NCBI GenBank assembly: GCA_963662155.1
Contig: OY759261.1
Coordinates: 51,439,500-51,503,499 of the forward strand
Direction of reading: 5' to 3'
Length of the DNA: 64,000 nucleotides
Origin: Lamellibrachia columna
Lineage: Eukaryota > Annelida > Polychaeta > Sabellida > Siboglinidae
Shown: positions 1-11,550 of the stretch, one piece after another
Layout: each line of letters starts with the position of its first letter
Numbering within the stretch: the stretch's first letter is position 1
Notes under the pieces: model-generated
The model's database searches: none
Seen by the model: the letters and a program-made list of their open reading frames with translations, nothing else
What the model was told of the DNA's origin: nothing
Program-made: the position numbers and the translations under genes

Positions 1-121
1 AAGACTGACAAGTTGAATCAGGCCTCGTGAGATCGTCAGATTCTTGTAAATACAACAGATGCCGACTAATCAGTTAATAGGGCGTTGCCGAGTGCTGGAA
101 ACAAACACAACGATTACTCAC

Positions 122-273
122 GTGATCTGTTTCTTGGCGATAGTGTCTGCCACAAATAAGTCGATAGCTTGACTGAAAATAAGTACAGCAACTGGCATGG
201 CAGCGCCGTGAAGTATGGCTGCCAGAACTCCCACCAGCATCAGCAGCTTGTCCAGCCAGTCGGCCATGCGAAA
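122..273 (-). CDS. ABCB1: Gene C coding exon 3 (TM1)
   Basis: 152 nt, FRMADWLDKLLMLVG and TM1 as in gene A, with one Thr-for-Ser change near the C-terminal side. Donor AC|gtgagt at the left edge. Confidence 0.93.
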
Positions 274-2572
274 CTGCAACAGGAAATTAGATGCATGCAA
301 CAGACGACAATGTACGTACAAAATAGAGATATACCAGATATGTTTAGTTAATGAAAAGCTAAGGGTGAAGATGTTTTACGTGATAAAAAAAATCGTGCCC
401 TTTGCGTAGTTGGGGGCAGGATTTTACATTGTCAGATTCGTCAGTGACGCGATTATTGACCAATCAAATGGGAAGTTGTGATTCAGCCCGCCAAATTCAA
501 ATAAAAATGGCGGACGATAATTTTTAACGTCAATCTTTAACTAAGAGTAAAATAACCATTGTTATAAAAGCTACCAGAATGTGGTTTGGCAACACCACCG
601 ACAAGGCGACTAAGAGAAGACCAAACGAACGGTTTTAATTAAATGGTCATAAAGGTATTGTTAGAACTATTTTCTTCAAACTTAAAGATGACAGCAGAAC
701 CAGAGGACCCAAGGCAGCAGCTGTTAAAGAACAGTGTAGGTTGGATATGAGAAAGTATTAATTCTCAGAAAGGACGAAACAATTAAAGGAACAAATCGCC
801 TAATGGTTGTGTTAACGAGAGCAGAGTGAATATGTATAAAAATAAAATTTACATAAGAAATTCCCAGACGATATAGACTGCGTACAACATGACAGTAGAG
901 ATGTAATTGAAGCGGCGACTTACGATGGTGAAGAATCCAGCAATGCTTTTCTTCTTTCCTTTTTCAGTTGGCTTTGCCTCTTCATTTTCTTCCACTGTTT
1001 CTATTGTACCGCAGTTTCTGAAAGTTTCGTTTTACGGTTAACATATTTATATAATTATACCATCCTCACATTAACTGTCGTTTTGGTAAGTGGTCCTTAA
1101 TGTTTTGATCGATTGGCTACCTCCAAATATTCGACGTATATACAACATGTGCAATGCAGTTCCGTTTTTCGTGAAAGTAGCCCAATTTATATGGACCATG
1201 TGCGGCCACGTGCAACTGATGCCAGAAGGTACTCCTGCACAGGAATTTTCTACACTATGTGCTAACCAATATAGGGCCAGGAAAGGACGTCAATACACTG
1301 AGGACTCTGGCTGAGGAAAAGACACAGTGGCGAAGAAGAACTGATTGCAGCTGTAGGCCGCATTCATACTTGCAGAATACAGTAGAAGACAGAAACATTC
1401 GTATCGATATAGTTAGAATGGAGCTGAGGGAGGAAGTTGGTGATAAAGAGATTTTCAGCAGATTTATAATCAAGTTGTGGTAGTGGTGATATGCCGGGTG
1501 GCGCACTGTTGGGGAGTGTGGCTTTCACCTTTATATTAGTGTTATGTTATGCTCGAGATTCCATCTTTATATTAGTGTTATGTTATGCTTAAGATGCGCC
1601 ACGGGTTACTTCAGGTAGGCTTGTTTAGAGATGGCTTTTGGAGGTGATTACGAATGTGATGTATCATGCGGTGATGTCAATTTGACATATAGGAGACATA
1701 AACCAAAGCGTTCAACTCAAAACGTGTTACACTTTGCTCAAGCAGACCTGTTCACGCAAACACCATGTCAAATTATATTGAAGCATCCAGCCACGCTGCC
1801 ATTGCTGCGCTAAAGCTGTTCGTTCTTACAATCCCATCAGTGTCCATTGCCAAGTACTCATTTATTTAGCTGAGTGAACTGGAGCAATGTGTGGTGAACG
1901 AAATTGCCCAAGTTTCGAAACTGCAACAAAAGGATTAAAATGCGGGTTTTCTCGATTGAAAGTCCGATGTTCTAACCTCTACAAAACCGCGATTACAATA
2001 CTAGTGCATTGAATCATTCCAGGCGTCGCGTGATGTGCTTTTAGCCAACAATTATCTATTCAGTCGGTCCACCGAATGCCGCCATCAATGACGGTTGTTG
2101 ATTGAAAGTTATCGCCACCTTTTAGTACAATGAAGATATTTATAGGCAAGTTTAATAGTGTACGTTTACGGTGCAACTGGAGGCGTTTCATTGTATGTTG
2201 CCAACTTCAGTCTTCTTTATTGTGTGTGGCGCAGTAACGCAGAACTATCGGACCGGTGCTCGAGGCCACTATGCTGCTGTTTCGAAGCTTATGCAATTTC
2301 ATTCACCCCACATTGTCTGTGTCTTTCGGGTGAATTGCTGTTATTGTGAAAACTAACGCTCCAGAATGGGACATACAAGCCATTCCTTAAAATGTGTTGT
2401 AAAGTGGGACCTTTGTGCAGTGGATCCAGACAATCTTCCTACATCCAGTTGTGACCAGTATTATGTACATTGCAATTATATTTAGTAACTCTTTGTGTCC
2501 CACAATAAGTTGTCACTGTTAACTAATGCATCAGGAAAGGAATAACATATAACCGTACATATAACCGTACAT

Positions 2573-2620
<48 letters not shown>

Positions 2621-2750
2621 GCACACGTTGAAGTTTCACGATGTCATTGAGAGAAACATTGTGGAAAAGGGAATTGCAAAAGTCAAGTTTCCTGAGCAGT
2701 TACAATAGTTTTTGGTGACAGAAAGAGAAATTAATTAATATATTTATTAA

Positions 2751-2831
<81 letters not shown>

Positions 2832-5800
2832 TAATGTATATTAATTAATATATATATAGTCATCGCAGTATTCGCCAGGGGGTTGTTCGTGCAATACTGG
2901 TTGACAGATTATGAACTAGCCCGGCCAAGACTTGAACATTGCGGGAAAGCGTATTTGATTTCTTCGATTATAATGGCCAATATTCTCAAGTATATAACTG
3001 GCGGGGACAACATTTTGAAAAGGCAGACAGCAGAAGAAGACAACAAAACTAAATCAAAACGTTTTAAAGGTAAAATAATTTTTCAAAACGTGCGAAAAAA
3101 CGCTAAGCAGATTTAACTGGCGACACCTAGCGGATAATCTGATGTATATTTTGTAGTCTGAGAGATCGGCACAAGATCGAAATGTTAATGTTATATTAAT
3201 TATAAGGTTTCAACCCCAAACAGCATGTTTGCATAGAGCATATACTTTTAAAATGACAGTTATTAATTTTCCATATCTCCTGCAGATAGACCTTTTTAGC
3301 AAGGAATTATAACCTCAATCTAGTTGTGTATGTTCCAGTTTCATACGACACCTAGGCTAATATATATATATATAATTCAGTTCAGGGATGCTTTGACTAA
3401 AACTATTTCAAAAACGTAATTTTAATATGCCTGCAATTGCAGATTTTTTATATATGCGTAGGGACATCAAAAGCAGAACAAGCACTGCAAAGCATTGATG
3501 CTACAAATGCTGCACGTCTGAAGAAGTTGTTTGCTACAGCGATTGCTCTTGCGAAAAACAGGCAGCCATACACATCATTTATGTGGATGTGTGATATGCA
3601 AGGAATGTCAGGTCTTGATCTTGACCTTAGCTACAGATCTGCTTTTACGTATATGATAATTATTAATCAGGCTGCCGCAAAGCCACATTCGTACAAAATA
3701 AACAATTTTGTTGAACAAACTTACATTATGGCTTTTTCATGCAACTATTTCTTTGCCCCCACTTTTAGTGAAGGACCCCTAGATTTTGGAAATTTTAGGC
3801 TAAATTCTAACCATGTAGTGCAACATTCACTGCAAGACAGTCCATACAGTTTTGGTTCTCTAGTTTTCACTTTTTATTCTCAGTTTTAAGACAAATGTGG
3901 GAACTAGAGCTTTCTCAGTTGCCGAAAACTCTGTGAGACTCACACCCAGTTAGTTAAGCCAGCAGGAAATATAATAACTAAACACTCACATGTTTAAACT
4001 CGCTAATCCTCCATAGCTCCTCAGTGCACCGATTTAACTCTTTCAGACTAGAATTGCTAACCGAACACAAACTGTCTAACCATTTTGTTTAGGTGCCCTG
4101 TTGAGCTTTGCTCTCTCGGGGATTTTAGCAATATATATTGTATTGTATCTAATATGCTGAACTAATATTTATATTTTGTGTAACGAAATACTAAATATAC
4201 TTTTAATAAGCAATACTTTTCGATGTATCGTATATTACTTACAATATCGGTATTTTTTATAACACATGACATTGACAAAGGTAAGCCGTCTCCCGTATAG
4301 GGGACATACCAGAGTAGAGAATTGCATTGGTGGCCATGTGAACGTTTTGTCTGATTATAAGAAAACGTGACCATCAAAAATTCTTTAAATTTTCCACAGC
4401 AACTGCCATCATCTCAGTGATATATTGACAAAATTTTATCAAAATCACATACCTCCAGGTCATTAAAAAAACGCTTATCAATTTAAAAAAAAAAATAGCC
4501 ATGTATTCATGCGCCCACATGGCCCATAGCACAACAAATCCAATAAATCCCTCTGCCTGTTAAACTCTATAAAAAACGCACCATTTCACAGCCAATAAGT
4601 TCTACAAACATACCTCTGAATATGCCTGCTCAATTGCACTTATGTCACATCATATGAATTGTTTAAATTCACATATCGCAATTTAATACGCCCTACATTC
4701 GAGTGAAACAATAAACAGGAAGGTCAACTGTGGTCTTACCCCTATAGACAGCTGGCAGATTCATAGTGCCGCTACGCGGAAGAATGGTAAACTAATGGGT
4801 GACTTAACTTGCGCCACCCCCACCGCCACCCCGGCCTTCTCCTTTGCGAGACCCTTGATACGCCACTGCGCGCAAATAGACGTTTATTTTTGTTATAAAT
4901 TTTGGATCGCTTCACTGGCATCACGCACGTCCGATTTGCACTTAGTAATGATATGCGAACAGTTGTGCAACGTGAATGTGCTGAGTATCCACACTGTGAC
5001 TGTGGCGACCATACATCGTCAATGTACACGTACTATGTACGGACGCGATGACAAAACTACTAATTTGATTCATTAGTAAAATTATACGGTATCTCAGCGA
5101 AACTGTCCAACGACAAGAGAACCTTGCTGGTGTGACTTCGCCCTGACTGTGGAATCACTGAGGCGTAACTATTGACCTACTTCCTGCACCAATCCCACAG
5201 ACACACGTTTCTAGCTTTGAGTGCTGACCAGTGACGTGCTGTTTGTCTACGGGGGGAATTTCGTCCTGTATATGAGACAGTCGGCGGAGACGTCCCTGGC
5301 TGACCTGTTTAACAAACTATCCTGTCACAACAAGACATTAACCCTAGTTCGTCCTGGATAGTCGGGACGCGACAACGAATAACTAACATTGTTATCGCGT
5401 CTTGTAACTGGAATCCGCAACCACGTCTATGTTTAGTTTACTGCGCTGTGCACCATCTCGCCCCAGAGTGTAATTTTCTGTTCGTCATTAATATCCATAC
5501 ACGGCGACCCGGTCTACTGCAGTCAGAGAAGCGAACTCCTGTGCCGCGTTCTAGACGAAGACACCTTTTTCGTGCGGCCTTTATAACATTACTCTAAACC
5601 ACAACTTTTTAACGTCAATGACCATGTACTAATTAATTTATTTAACCTATTTAACATAATTAATTTTTACTTATCTTAACTTAAGTTTGCGCTTTTAGCG
5701 CATTTGACTGTCTTAGATATATGGCGCGTTATAAATGTATAGTTTACTGCTGCTGCGTCTACGTCTGCTGCTGTTGTTTCTGCTGCTACTGCACTGCTGT

Positions 5801-6012
5801 TGCTGCTGCTGCTGGTGCTGCTGCTGCTGCTGCTAATATTATTATTCCGTTTACCGTTTTCCGTCGTACGTTGCGCCCGTCTGCTGTTCTTCCGTGATAC
5901 CGTTTGAGGTTGGCACTGGTTCTTCGTCTTCCAGTGAACAAACTCCGTCGTACACTTCCAGTGAAATGTCTGGACCGGATTTCTCCTTATTATCGCCCGA
6001 TGTCGATTCCAT
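122..6012 (-). CDS. ABCB1: Gene C: ABCB1-type transporter, first three coding exons only
   Basis: Exons at 5855-6012, 924-1017 and 122-273 match gene A exons 1-3 in length, phase and splice sites, and give the N-terminal tail plus TM1. The rest lies past the left edge. Compared with gene A there are four amino-acid replacements in about 134 residues (Thr for Ser twice, Cys for Gly, Ile for Arg) and two silent changes. It lies downstream of gene A in the same orientation. Predicted role as gene A if the missing part is intact, which cannot be judged here. Confidence 0.9.
568..854 (+). mobile_element. LINE 3' tail, very degenerate (gene C intron 2)
   Basis: Shares with the 6390-6700 element the pattern GTGGTTTGGCAACACC, then KLKDDSR / RGPKAA / EQCRLDMRKY, in several frames with stops. 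Its 3' end is missing by about 196 bp relative to the gene A copy. Confidence 0.65.
924..1017 (-). CDS. ABCB1: Gene C coding exon 2
   Basis: 94 nt, acceptor tttcag, donor ATC|gtaagt. Relative to gene A it has Cys in place of Gly and Ile in place of Arg in the disordered tail, and an unchanged KGKKKSIAGFFTI end. Confidence 0.88.
1529..1592 (+). repeat. 36-bp tandem repeat, two copies (gene C intron 1)
   Basis: Unit: CTTTATATTAGTGTTATGTT, ATGCTCGAGATTCCAT. Confidence 0.9.
1812..1985 (-). mobile_element. tRNA-derived SINE, copy in gene C intron 1
   Basis: The minus strand has a pol III-like head, GGTTAGAACATCGGACTTTC followed by AATCGAGAAAACCC, then a body TTCACTCAGCTAAATAAATG, AGTACTTGGCAATGG, ACACTGATGGG. 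It shares head and body order with the SINE at 16700-16845. Confidence 0.7.
2567..2616 (+). repeat. (TA)n microsatellite
   Basis: (TA)n with one TAAA interruption; the unit 2 counterpart 39584-39662 is longer. Confidence 0.95.
2750..2860 (+). repeat. (TG)n/(TA)n microsatellite
   Basis: Short (TG)n into about 65 bp of (TA)n and a palindromic TTAATTAATGTATATTAATT end; shorter in unit 2 (39780-39862). Confidence 0.95.
2880..3892 (+). pseudogene. hAT-related (ZNF862/C17orf113-like) protein remnant, gene C intron 1
   Basis: A 150-codon open stretch at 3437-3889 starts with VGTSKAEQALQSIDATNAAR and continues KKLFATAIALAKNRQPYTSF. This matches the well-known block of hAT-derived zinc-finger-862-like proteins (SKAE...LF-x-x-A-x-x-x-A-K-x-x-x-P-[YF]-T-x-F). 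After DLDLSYRSA the similarity fades. A second open piece at 2883-3116 (MANILKYIT, KRQTAEEDNKTKSKRFK) may be the N-terminal part. No transposase catalytic or dimerisation region is visible, so this is a broken relic. Confidence 0.6.
4100..5740. other. Gene C intron 1, proximal part, nothing recognised
   Basis: AT-rich up to 4770, then of more even composition (4780-5560), with several short shadow frames but no motif that I recognise. The same holds for its copy at 41100-42745. Confidence 0.6.
5743..5835 (+). repeat. (GCT)n-rich tract next to gene C exon 1
   Basis: GCTGCTGCTGCT and related triplets 20-110 nt past the exon 1 donor, inside the intron. An overlapping minus-strand open frame coding poly-Ser/Ala is an artefact of this tract. 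Confidence 0.9.
5855..6012 (-). CDS. ABCB1: Gene C coding exon 1 (N-tail)
   Basis: 158 nt from ATG (6012-6010) to donor ACG|gtaaac. The exon body probably reaches 6054 (acceptor tttttag). It differs from gene A by one Thr-for-Ser replacement and one silent change. Confidence 0.85.
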
Positions 6013-6324
6013 TCCGTTCCTGTTGTTTGTCCGTAGCCAAGAGTCAAACGAAACCTAAAAAGAAATGATATGATTCATAAGGTGTAGTTACTGCACCACT
6101 CTAGACTCAGTTCCTCCACCGAAAGCCTGTGTACAGATCCTTAAACCACATAACAAATGAAACAACATTTATATGCGGTTAGTGTTGTGCTAGTGTTCAG
6201 AATAGCTTTAGCTTCGTGTGTGCGGGAAATTTAATGTGGCGTGTAGTTTGTTCATTGCAAATGGCGACCTGTTGCACCGCAGTTGATCGAGTTTGCCCGT
6301 TTAAACAGGTAGATGTTCTCGTGG

Positions 6325-6785
6325 ACTACGGTAGCCCGGGGAAGCGCGGTCGCCCTAAGGACCTTAGTCACGAAAGTCGCTTATTACAATGTGGTTTGAC
6401 AACACTAGAGACCAGGATCCTAAGAGGAGACCAAATAGAAGTGTTTAAAATAGTGAACGGTTATGAGGGTGTTGATAGGAATATGTTCTTCAAACTTAAA
6501 GAAGGCAATAGAACCAGAGGACACAAAGCAGCATTAGTTATGGAGCAGTGTAGGTTGGACATGAGAAAGTACTCTTTCTCACAGAGGGTGATAAATTAAT
6601 GGAACAAACTGCCAAATGATTGTGTTAATGCTAGTAGTGTGAATGTGTTTAAAAATAGATTTGACAGATATCTGGGCGGGTTACACATAGATGAAAACAT
6701 TGTTGGACTCTCTCTAAGCCAATGGCTTCCTTGTCCACTTGCCATGTGGAACTTGTTGTTTGGGTGGCAATCTTGTTAAATCTTG
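6325..6785 (+). mobile_element. LINE 3' tail (C-terminal RT region), degenerate
   Basis: Translates as LTTLETRILRGDQIEVFKIV, NMFFKLKEGNRTRGH, QCRLDMRKYSFSQRVIN and WNKLPNDCVNASSVNVFKNR, the conserved C-terminal tail of CR1/jockey-type LINE polymerases, followed by a short 3' region. Here a TAA replaces the GAA just before the WNKLP motif, so the copy is broken. No upstream part of the element is present (5' truncated). Confidence 0.8.
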
Positions 6786-6927
6786 TTCAGTCTACTTGAC
6801 GAGATATACTCCTGTTGACATTCTTAGCACATGACCCATGCATGTTGTGACTTGACGAGATATACTCCTGTTGACATTTTTCTCTTAATTCTTTGTTCAT
6901 ATGTAATATAATTAGTACACTATGAGC

Positions 6928-7090
6928 GTATGGGGACCATCGGGCCCCATGTAGGGTAAAACCTATGGGGACCATCTTGCCCCATGTATGGCAAATCCGT
7001 ATGGGGACCATCGAGCCCCATGTAGGGCAAGACCATGTGGGGACCATCTTGCCCCATGTAGGGCAAAACCGTATGGGGACTATTTTGCAA
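6928..7090 (+). repeat. 36-bp minisatellite, about 4.5 copies
   Basis: Unit: GTATGGGGACCATCTTGCCC then CATGTAGGGCAAAACC. A 36-bp period keeps one frame open on the minus strand, but the product is only a repeat peptide and I do not call a gene. Confidence 0.9.
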
Positions 7091-8375
7091 AATGTATATC
7101 ACGATGTATTCAAATCACCACATACTACAGCATATATATAGTCTGACCTATTAATTTAATAATGATATTATAATGACACTAATTTGGTTCGTGATTTACA
7201 TCATTATACGGTGATTTGCACCAGTTTTACTACTGACTAGGTATTCAGATAAAACTGCTTTTAAAAGTTAAATAACATATTAATTTAATTAGGTATGTTG
7301 TGTTTCTGATCATTCTGGGTGGACATACGATAGACGTCAGCTTAATTTTTATTAGGTTTAGTGACATTCAGAGTTTTTCTTACTACGTAATTGGGGCTGT
7401 GTTATCCTATTGGCCCGCACTGCCCCGTGATACCCGCTGCCAGTGATAAAATAGCCGATTTTTTTCCGAATTCCGATAAGAGTAAATGCTCTCCTATGGT
7501 ATTTCCTCTGCGCTTTGCAGGTCATGCTGCGGGCATGGTTTAGACACATCAGTGCGCCAATGCTCGTACGGCCTAGCTGTCAAACTATATTGCCCATTTA
7601 TCAACCCATACAGTAGTCGGGTGGTTCACACAAAGAAAAGGCTGCGCGCCTCTTTATAGCGTCATCACAGATACAACGGGAACACCCGGGGAATGACACT
7701 GCACAGATAACCATACAAAACTATATCCTCGATTTATTTAGCCCATCGCGAATCAGGTTCGTTGATATCAAAATGTGTAGTGCTTGCGTGAATGACTTAA
7801 GTAATATGCGCAGTCAAGAGAACGTAAAATTAAATTTAAAAATTAACATTGATTGGGTAACCTGCGAACGTATGAGTATCCTTATGTCATAATATATACA
7901 GCCGGACCATTTTTGCTTTTTTTGTGGTGTGTGGTGTGTGGTGTGCGTGTGTGTATTTTTCTTGCCCTTCCCTGGAAAATTCCAGCGGGCGTCCCTGCCC
8001 TGACCAAGAATATGACAAAATGAAGCAACATGTACTCACGATTACGACAGCAGTATTCCAAAATATCAAATCGATTAACCAGAGTTAAGTATTTGATAGA
8101 CACCGTGCGAAAACACTGTATTTGTTACGCGGCTCAGCGAGTGTGTGCGTTAGAAAGAACTGCCAAGCGCTGGCTGTGATCTCAGTTCTGTGACCTCGTT
8201 GGCAGTGGACACGGGTCAATAATCAGGACAGCTAGGTCAGTAACCAGGACTTTAGAAACCGGCACGGTCATTCAGCTGTGTCAATGACTGCGTCGTGACT
8301 GACCCTTCTGTTATATGAAGTTGGCTTTACTTCAGAGGAATTAGGTCTGCCGAGGTTGAAATACAAAGAACTTGT

Positions 8376-10110
8376 TAAAGATAAAAATAGCATTTGCATA
8401 CCTTGTTCAATTCAGTGTTTATTTGATGTTCCACATTTTTATCACAAGTTTTGAAAAACGGTATTGTACTAAAAAGTGTTGTATCATCTGCATACATAAT
8501 AAATTTAAATATTTTGCTTGCCTCTGTTAAATCATTTATGTATATTAGGAAGAGAAGTGGACCTAGTATGGAACCTTGTGGCACACCTGTTGTAATAGGC
8601 AACATGTCTGATATTGTGTCTTTAAACACTATATATTGGTTTGTATTACTCAAATAGCTTTCCATTAAGTTCAGAGCTGTGCCATTTATTCCATAGTGTT
8701 TTAATTTGTTTAATAAAATGTTGTGATCTAAAGTATCAAAAGCTTTGGATAAATCTAGAAATATATTTATTGGTGTTTTATTATAATCCAGCGCCGCTAT
8801 TGGTCTATCTAGTACTTCCAAAACTGCATATTCTGTTGAATGACCAGTTTTGAAGCTATACTGGTTTGCATAACAAAGTCTATGTTCAATAAAGAATGAA
8901 TAAATTTGATTGTGCATTACTTTCTCAATAACTTTGGAAATTACTGGTAATAATGATATAGGTATATAGTTACTAAATTGTGTGTCATCATAATTTTTTT
9001 AATTTGGAATAACTTTTGCAATTTTTAGTTTATTTGGGAAAATTCCAGTATTTAAAATTTGTCTTACAATCAATGTTAGAGGTTCAATTATAATGTATTT
9101 TAATTGTTTCAAAGAAATGCCATCATGAACACAGCTGGTTTTTGCTGGTTACTATGGTCTCTTCATTAATTTCATGAAATTAAAAAGGGTTTACAAGATG
9201 CTTTTTCAAATAAGAACTATAACTTTTACTGCTTATATTGTGTATTCTTCTAGCAAGCATGGTCCTATGTTAGTGAAAAATTAATTTAATTTATTTGTAA
9301 TTTCCACATTATTAGTTATTTTAAAGTCACCTTCTCTGAAAGTTGTTTGTAGTGTTTTCTTTTTACTGGGTCTAGATAAGATATCATTTATTTTCTTTGT
9401 GTCGTTTCTATATTGGTTAAACAGTATTTCATAATACATCAGCTTAGCCACTCTAATACTTCTTTTTAAAATACAGTTGTAAGTTCTTAAGTTAATCTTT
9501 TGTATAAAATACCCTGTTGCATTGGGATTTGTTATTTTCATAAGTTTACTCTATATTAATTGACATAAGTATACCTTTGGTTTTCCCCGCTGATTTTTTT
9601 GTGTTTGCGTTTATTGAATGTAACTATTTTATATGACTTATGTTTAACATTAGCCATGTCCATTTCTTCAATAAAAATGTTATAGTTAGAATTTGGATCT
9701 GAGAAAAGATTTTGTATAATTTATTTATGTTTGATTTGGTAATCTCGTTTGCAAAATGACACATAGCTTTTTCATTTTGTAAATGTATTTTTACAACTTT
9801 TGGATGACATTTTTTAAGTTGTGTAATGTCGATAAATATGAAGTATGGTTGATGGTCGGAAAACTGTTTGATTAAAATTCCTGATGTTGAATTAAGGTAG
9901 CTTGACTTAATTTACATAATAAATTATATATTAAGGTTCCATTTAAGTTTGAAAATCTTGTTGGCAGTGTTATTTTTTAAAGAAGCTATGCTCGGTTAGG
10001 GAATAAAAAACTCACAAAATATTTGTTTTTGGTTAATTTTAAGCAAGTTTATATTAAAATCTACAGCAAGTTGTTTTGAACAAATGTTGATGATAATAAT
10101 AATGAAAATA
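8376..10110 (-). pseudogene. LINE endonuclease-reverse transcriptase remnant
   Basis: Minus-strand conceptual translation, in pieces, gives the end of an AP-endonuclease domain (DFNINLLKI near 10060, SDHQPYFIF near 9850), the EN-RT linker (9281-9541), FFTNIGP (near 9270), HDGIS and GIFPNKLKIAKVIP (9010-9130), SNYIPISLLPVISKVIEKV (8920-8980), then a 180-codon open RT core with LDLSKAFDTLDHNILL, GVPQGSILGPLLF and the catalytic YADD box. There is a stop near 9287 and a frame break at the poly(A) tract near 9000. The C-terminal part after the RT core is missing, and so is the 5' end. The family resembles jockey/CR1-like non-LTR elements of invertebrates. It lies in the A-C intergenic region. Confidence 0.85.
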
Positions 10111-10390
10111 CCATAGTGTCACAAACAATTTGACTTTTGATTCCGAAATTACTGTTTTATTCTATGCTCAGGCTTACCTAATGGCAGAACCCTGAGCTCG
10201 TTTGCCACAGAAAGGCACACTGACAACAAGTAATTATTGGTTAAGGCCATTTAATAATTGTACTAACAAAACACATGTACATGTATATCGATGAGACAGC
10301 TCAACAGGTGACATCAACATGCTCATCGTGAAAATAGTACGTTATACATAATCATACATGTTATACGTATCGATGAGAGACAGCTGAACA

Positions 10391-10732
10391 TGCACACGAA
10401 CAAGCACATGCACGCGCACACTCATACACACACAATAATATATGATATGATCATTATGGTGTTCTTTTTTTTTCCTCTTTTTTTTTCTTGTCTTAGAAAA
10501 ATTATATATGTTTGACCAACTGATTTAGTTAAATTTTATTTTGCAAGGTGGCTCCTCGATAGCGACTAGCAAAGTCTTAGAGGAGTCTCCTGACCCTATT
10601 TGTTTGTTTAATATATACTGTGTTTACTTACAACCATATACACCTGTATTAATTAAAATTATAATTTAACATGGATATATATCTATTATGTGAAATGTAT
10701 GGTGGGTCAAATAAAAACATTTCTTCTTCTTC
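10391..10732 (+). mobile_element. LINE-like 3' end between 65-bp direct repeats
   Basis: The segment holds GTGGCTCCTCGATAGCGACT, AGCAAAGTCTTAGAGGAGTC, a TTAAT-rich stretch and the end AATAAAAACATTTCTTCTTC, as in LINE 3' ends with a short simple tail. It is flanked by near-identical direct repeats at 10327-10390 and 10733-10799 (both contain AAAATAGTACGTTATACATA and CGATGAGAGACAGCTGAAC). Confidence 0.5.
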
Positions 10733-11373
10733 ATCTTGAAAATAGTACGTTATACATAATCATACATGTTATACATATCGATGAGAGACAGCTGAACTGA
10801 TAACACAAAAAATCTCATCGAAAAGCAATAATTATTCAATTACAAATAAAAGTAGAGAAGATGCGGCGGTAATTTGTCTAACCGAAACATGCACATTGAC
10901 ACCAGCACAAAACAAAGTAATGCTGTTACAAACATACTGCATAACCATTATGTATGCATTGAACTAAAATTGTGCACTAAGACGTTATAAAATCCCTGAT
11001 GGGAGAATTCACATGTGTGAAAGCTGAAAACACAATGGAAATTGTCACAGATATTACTGTATACCCACCATGTGTGTGCATTCAAGCACAATTGTATACA
11101 AAAAACCTTCTACATCCGTCTTTTGGAAAAACCACAAGAAGGAAAGCATTAAAACACAATGCACATTATCACAAAGATCAACATACTACCGATTATGTAT
11201 ATCGACCGGTAAACCTCCTGAAATCTGTATGGGAATAATCACACTAAGGAAAATGTTAATACGCGATGCAGATTGCTTATCACAAACAAACAAACAAACA
11301 AACAAACAGTATGACAAGATTGAGTGTATAGATACAATTCACCAAGAACATAGCAAGACATGCAACAGTTGGG

Positions 11374-11550
11374 ATAGTAAGGGGAGAACAGCGGGGGTAA
11401 TAATGGGAGAACAGCGGGGTAGTAAGGGGAGAATAGCGGGGGTAATAATGGGAGAACAGCGGGGTAGTAAGGGGAGAATAGCGGGGGTAGTAAAGGAACA
11501 ACATCGAGGATAGTAATGGGAGAATAGCGGGGGTAGTAAGGGGAGAACAC
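11374..11550 (+). repeat. Purine-rich minisatellite (about 19-bp submotif)
   Basis: Repeats of AGTAAGGGGAGAATAGCGGG, GGTAATAATGGGAGAACAGC and variants, alternating as a roughly 56-bp higher-order unit. G-rich on the plus strand. Confidence 0.85.

Noticed and set aside
1259..1483. Plus-strand frame ending TLAEEKTQWRRRTDCSC (also 38227-38472)
   Set aside because: It has a faint likeness to LINE C-termini, too short and without a second motif to support a call.
5370..5405. Short inverted repeat GACGCGACAACG...GTTATCGCGTC
   Set aside because: An arm of about 11 bp with a mismatch; expected by chance in 64 kb and without supporting context.
5676..6047. 123-codon minus-strand frame with poly-Ser/Ala (also 42677-43063)
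   Set aside because: It overlaps ABCB1 exon 1 in another frame and runs through the (GCT)n intron tract; the exon 1 frame joins correctly to exon 2.
6787..7102. Repeat peptides from the 36-bp minisatellite
   Set aside because: A 36-bp period keeps the frame open by chance; there is no start context or unique sequence.
8375..8917. RT frame considered as a live retrotransposon gene
   Set aside because: The upstream part has a stop and a frame break, and the C-terminal and 5' regions are missing; both unit copies share the defects.
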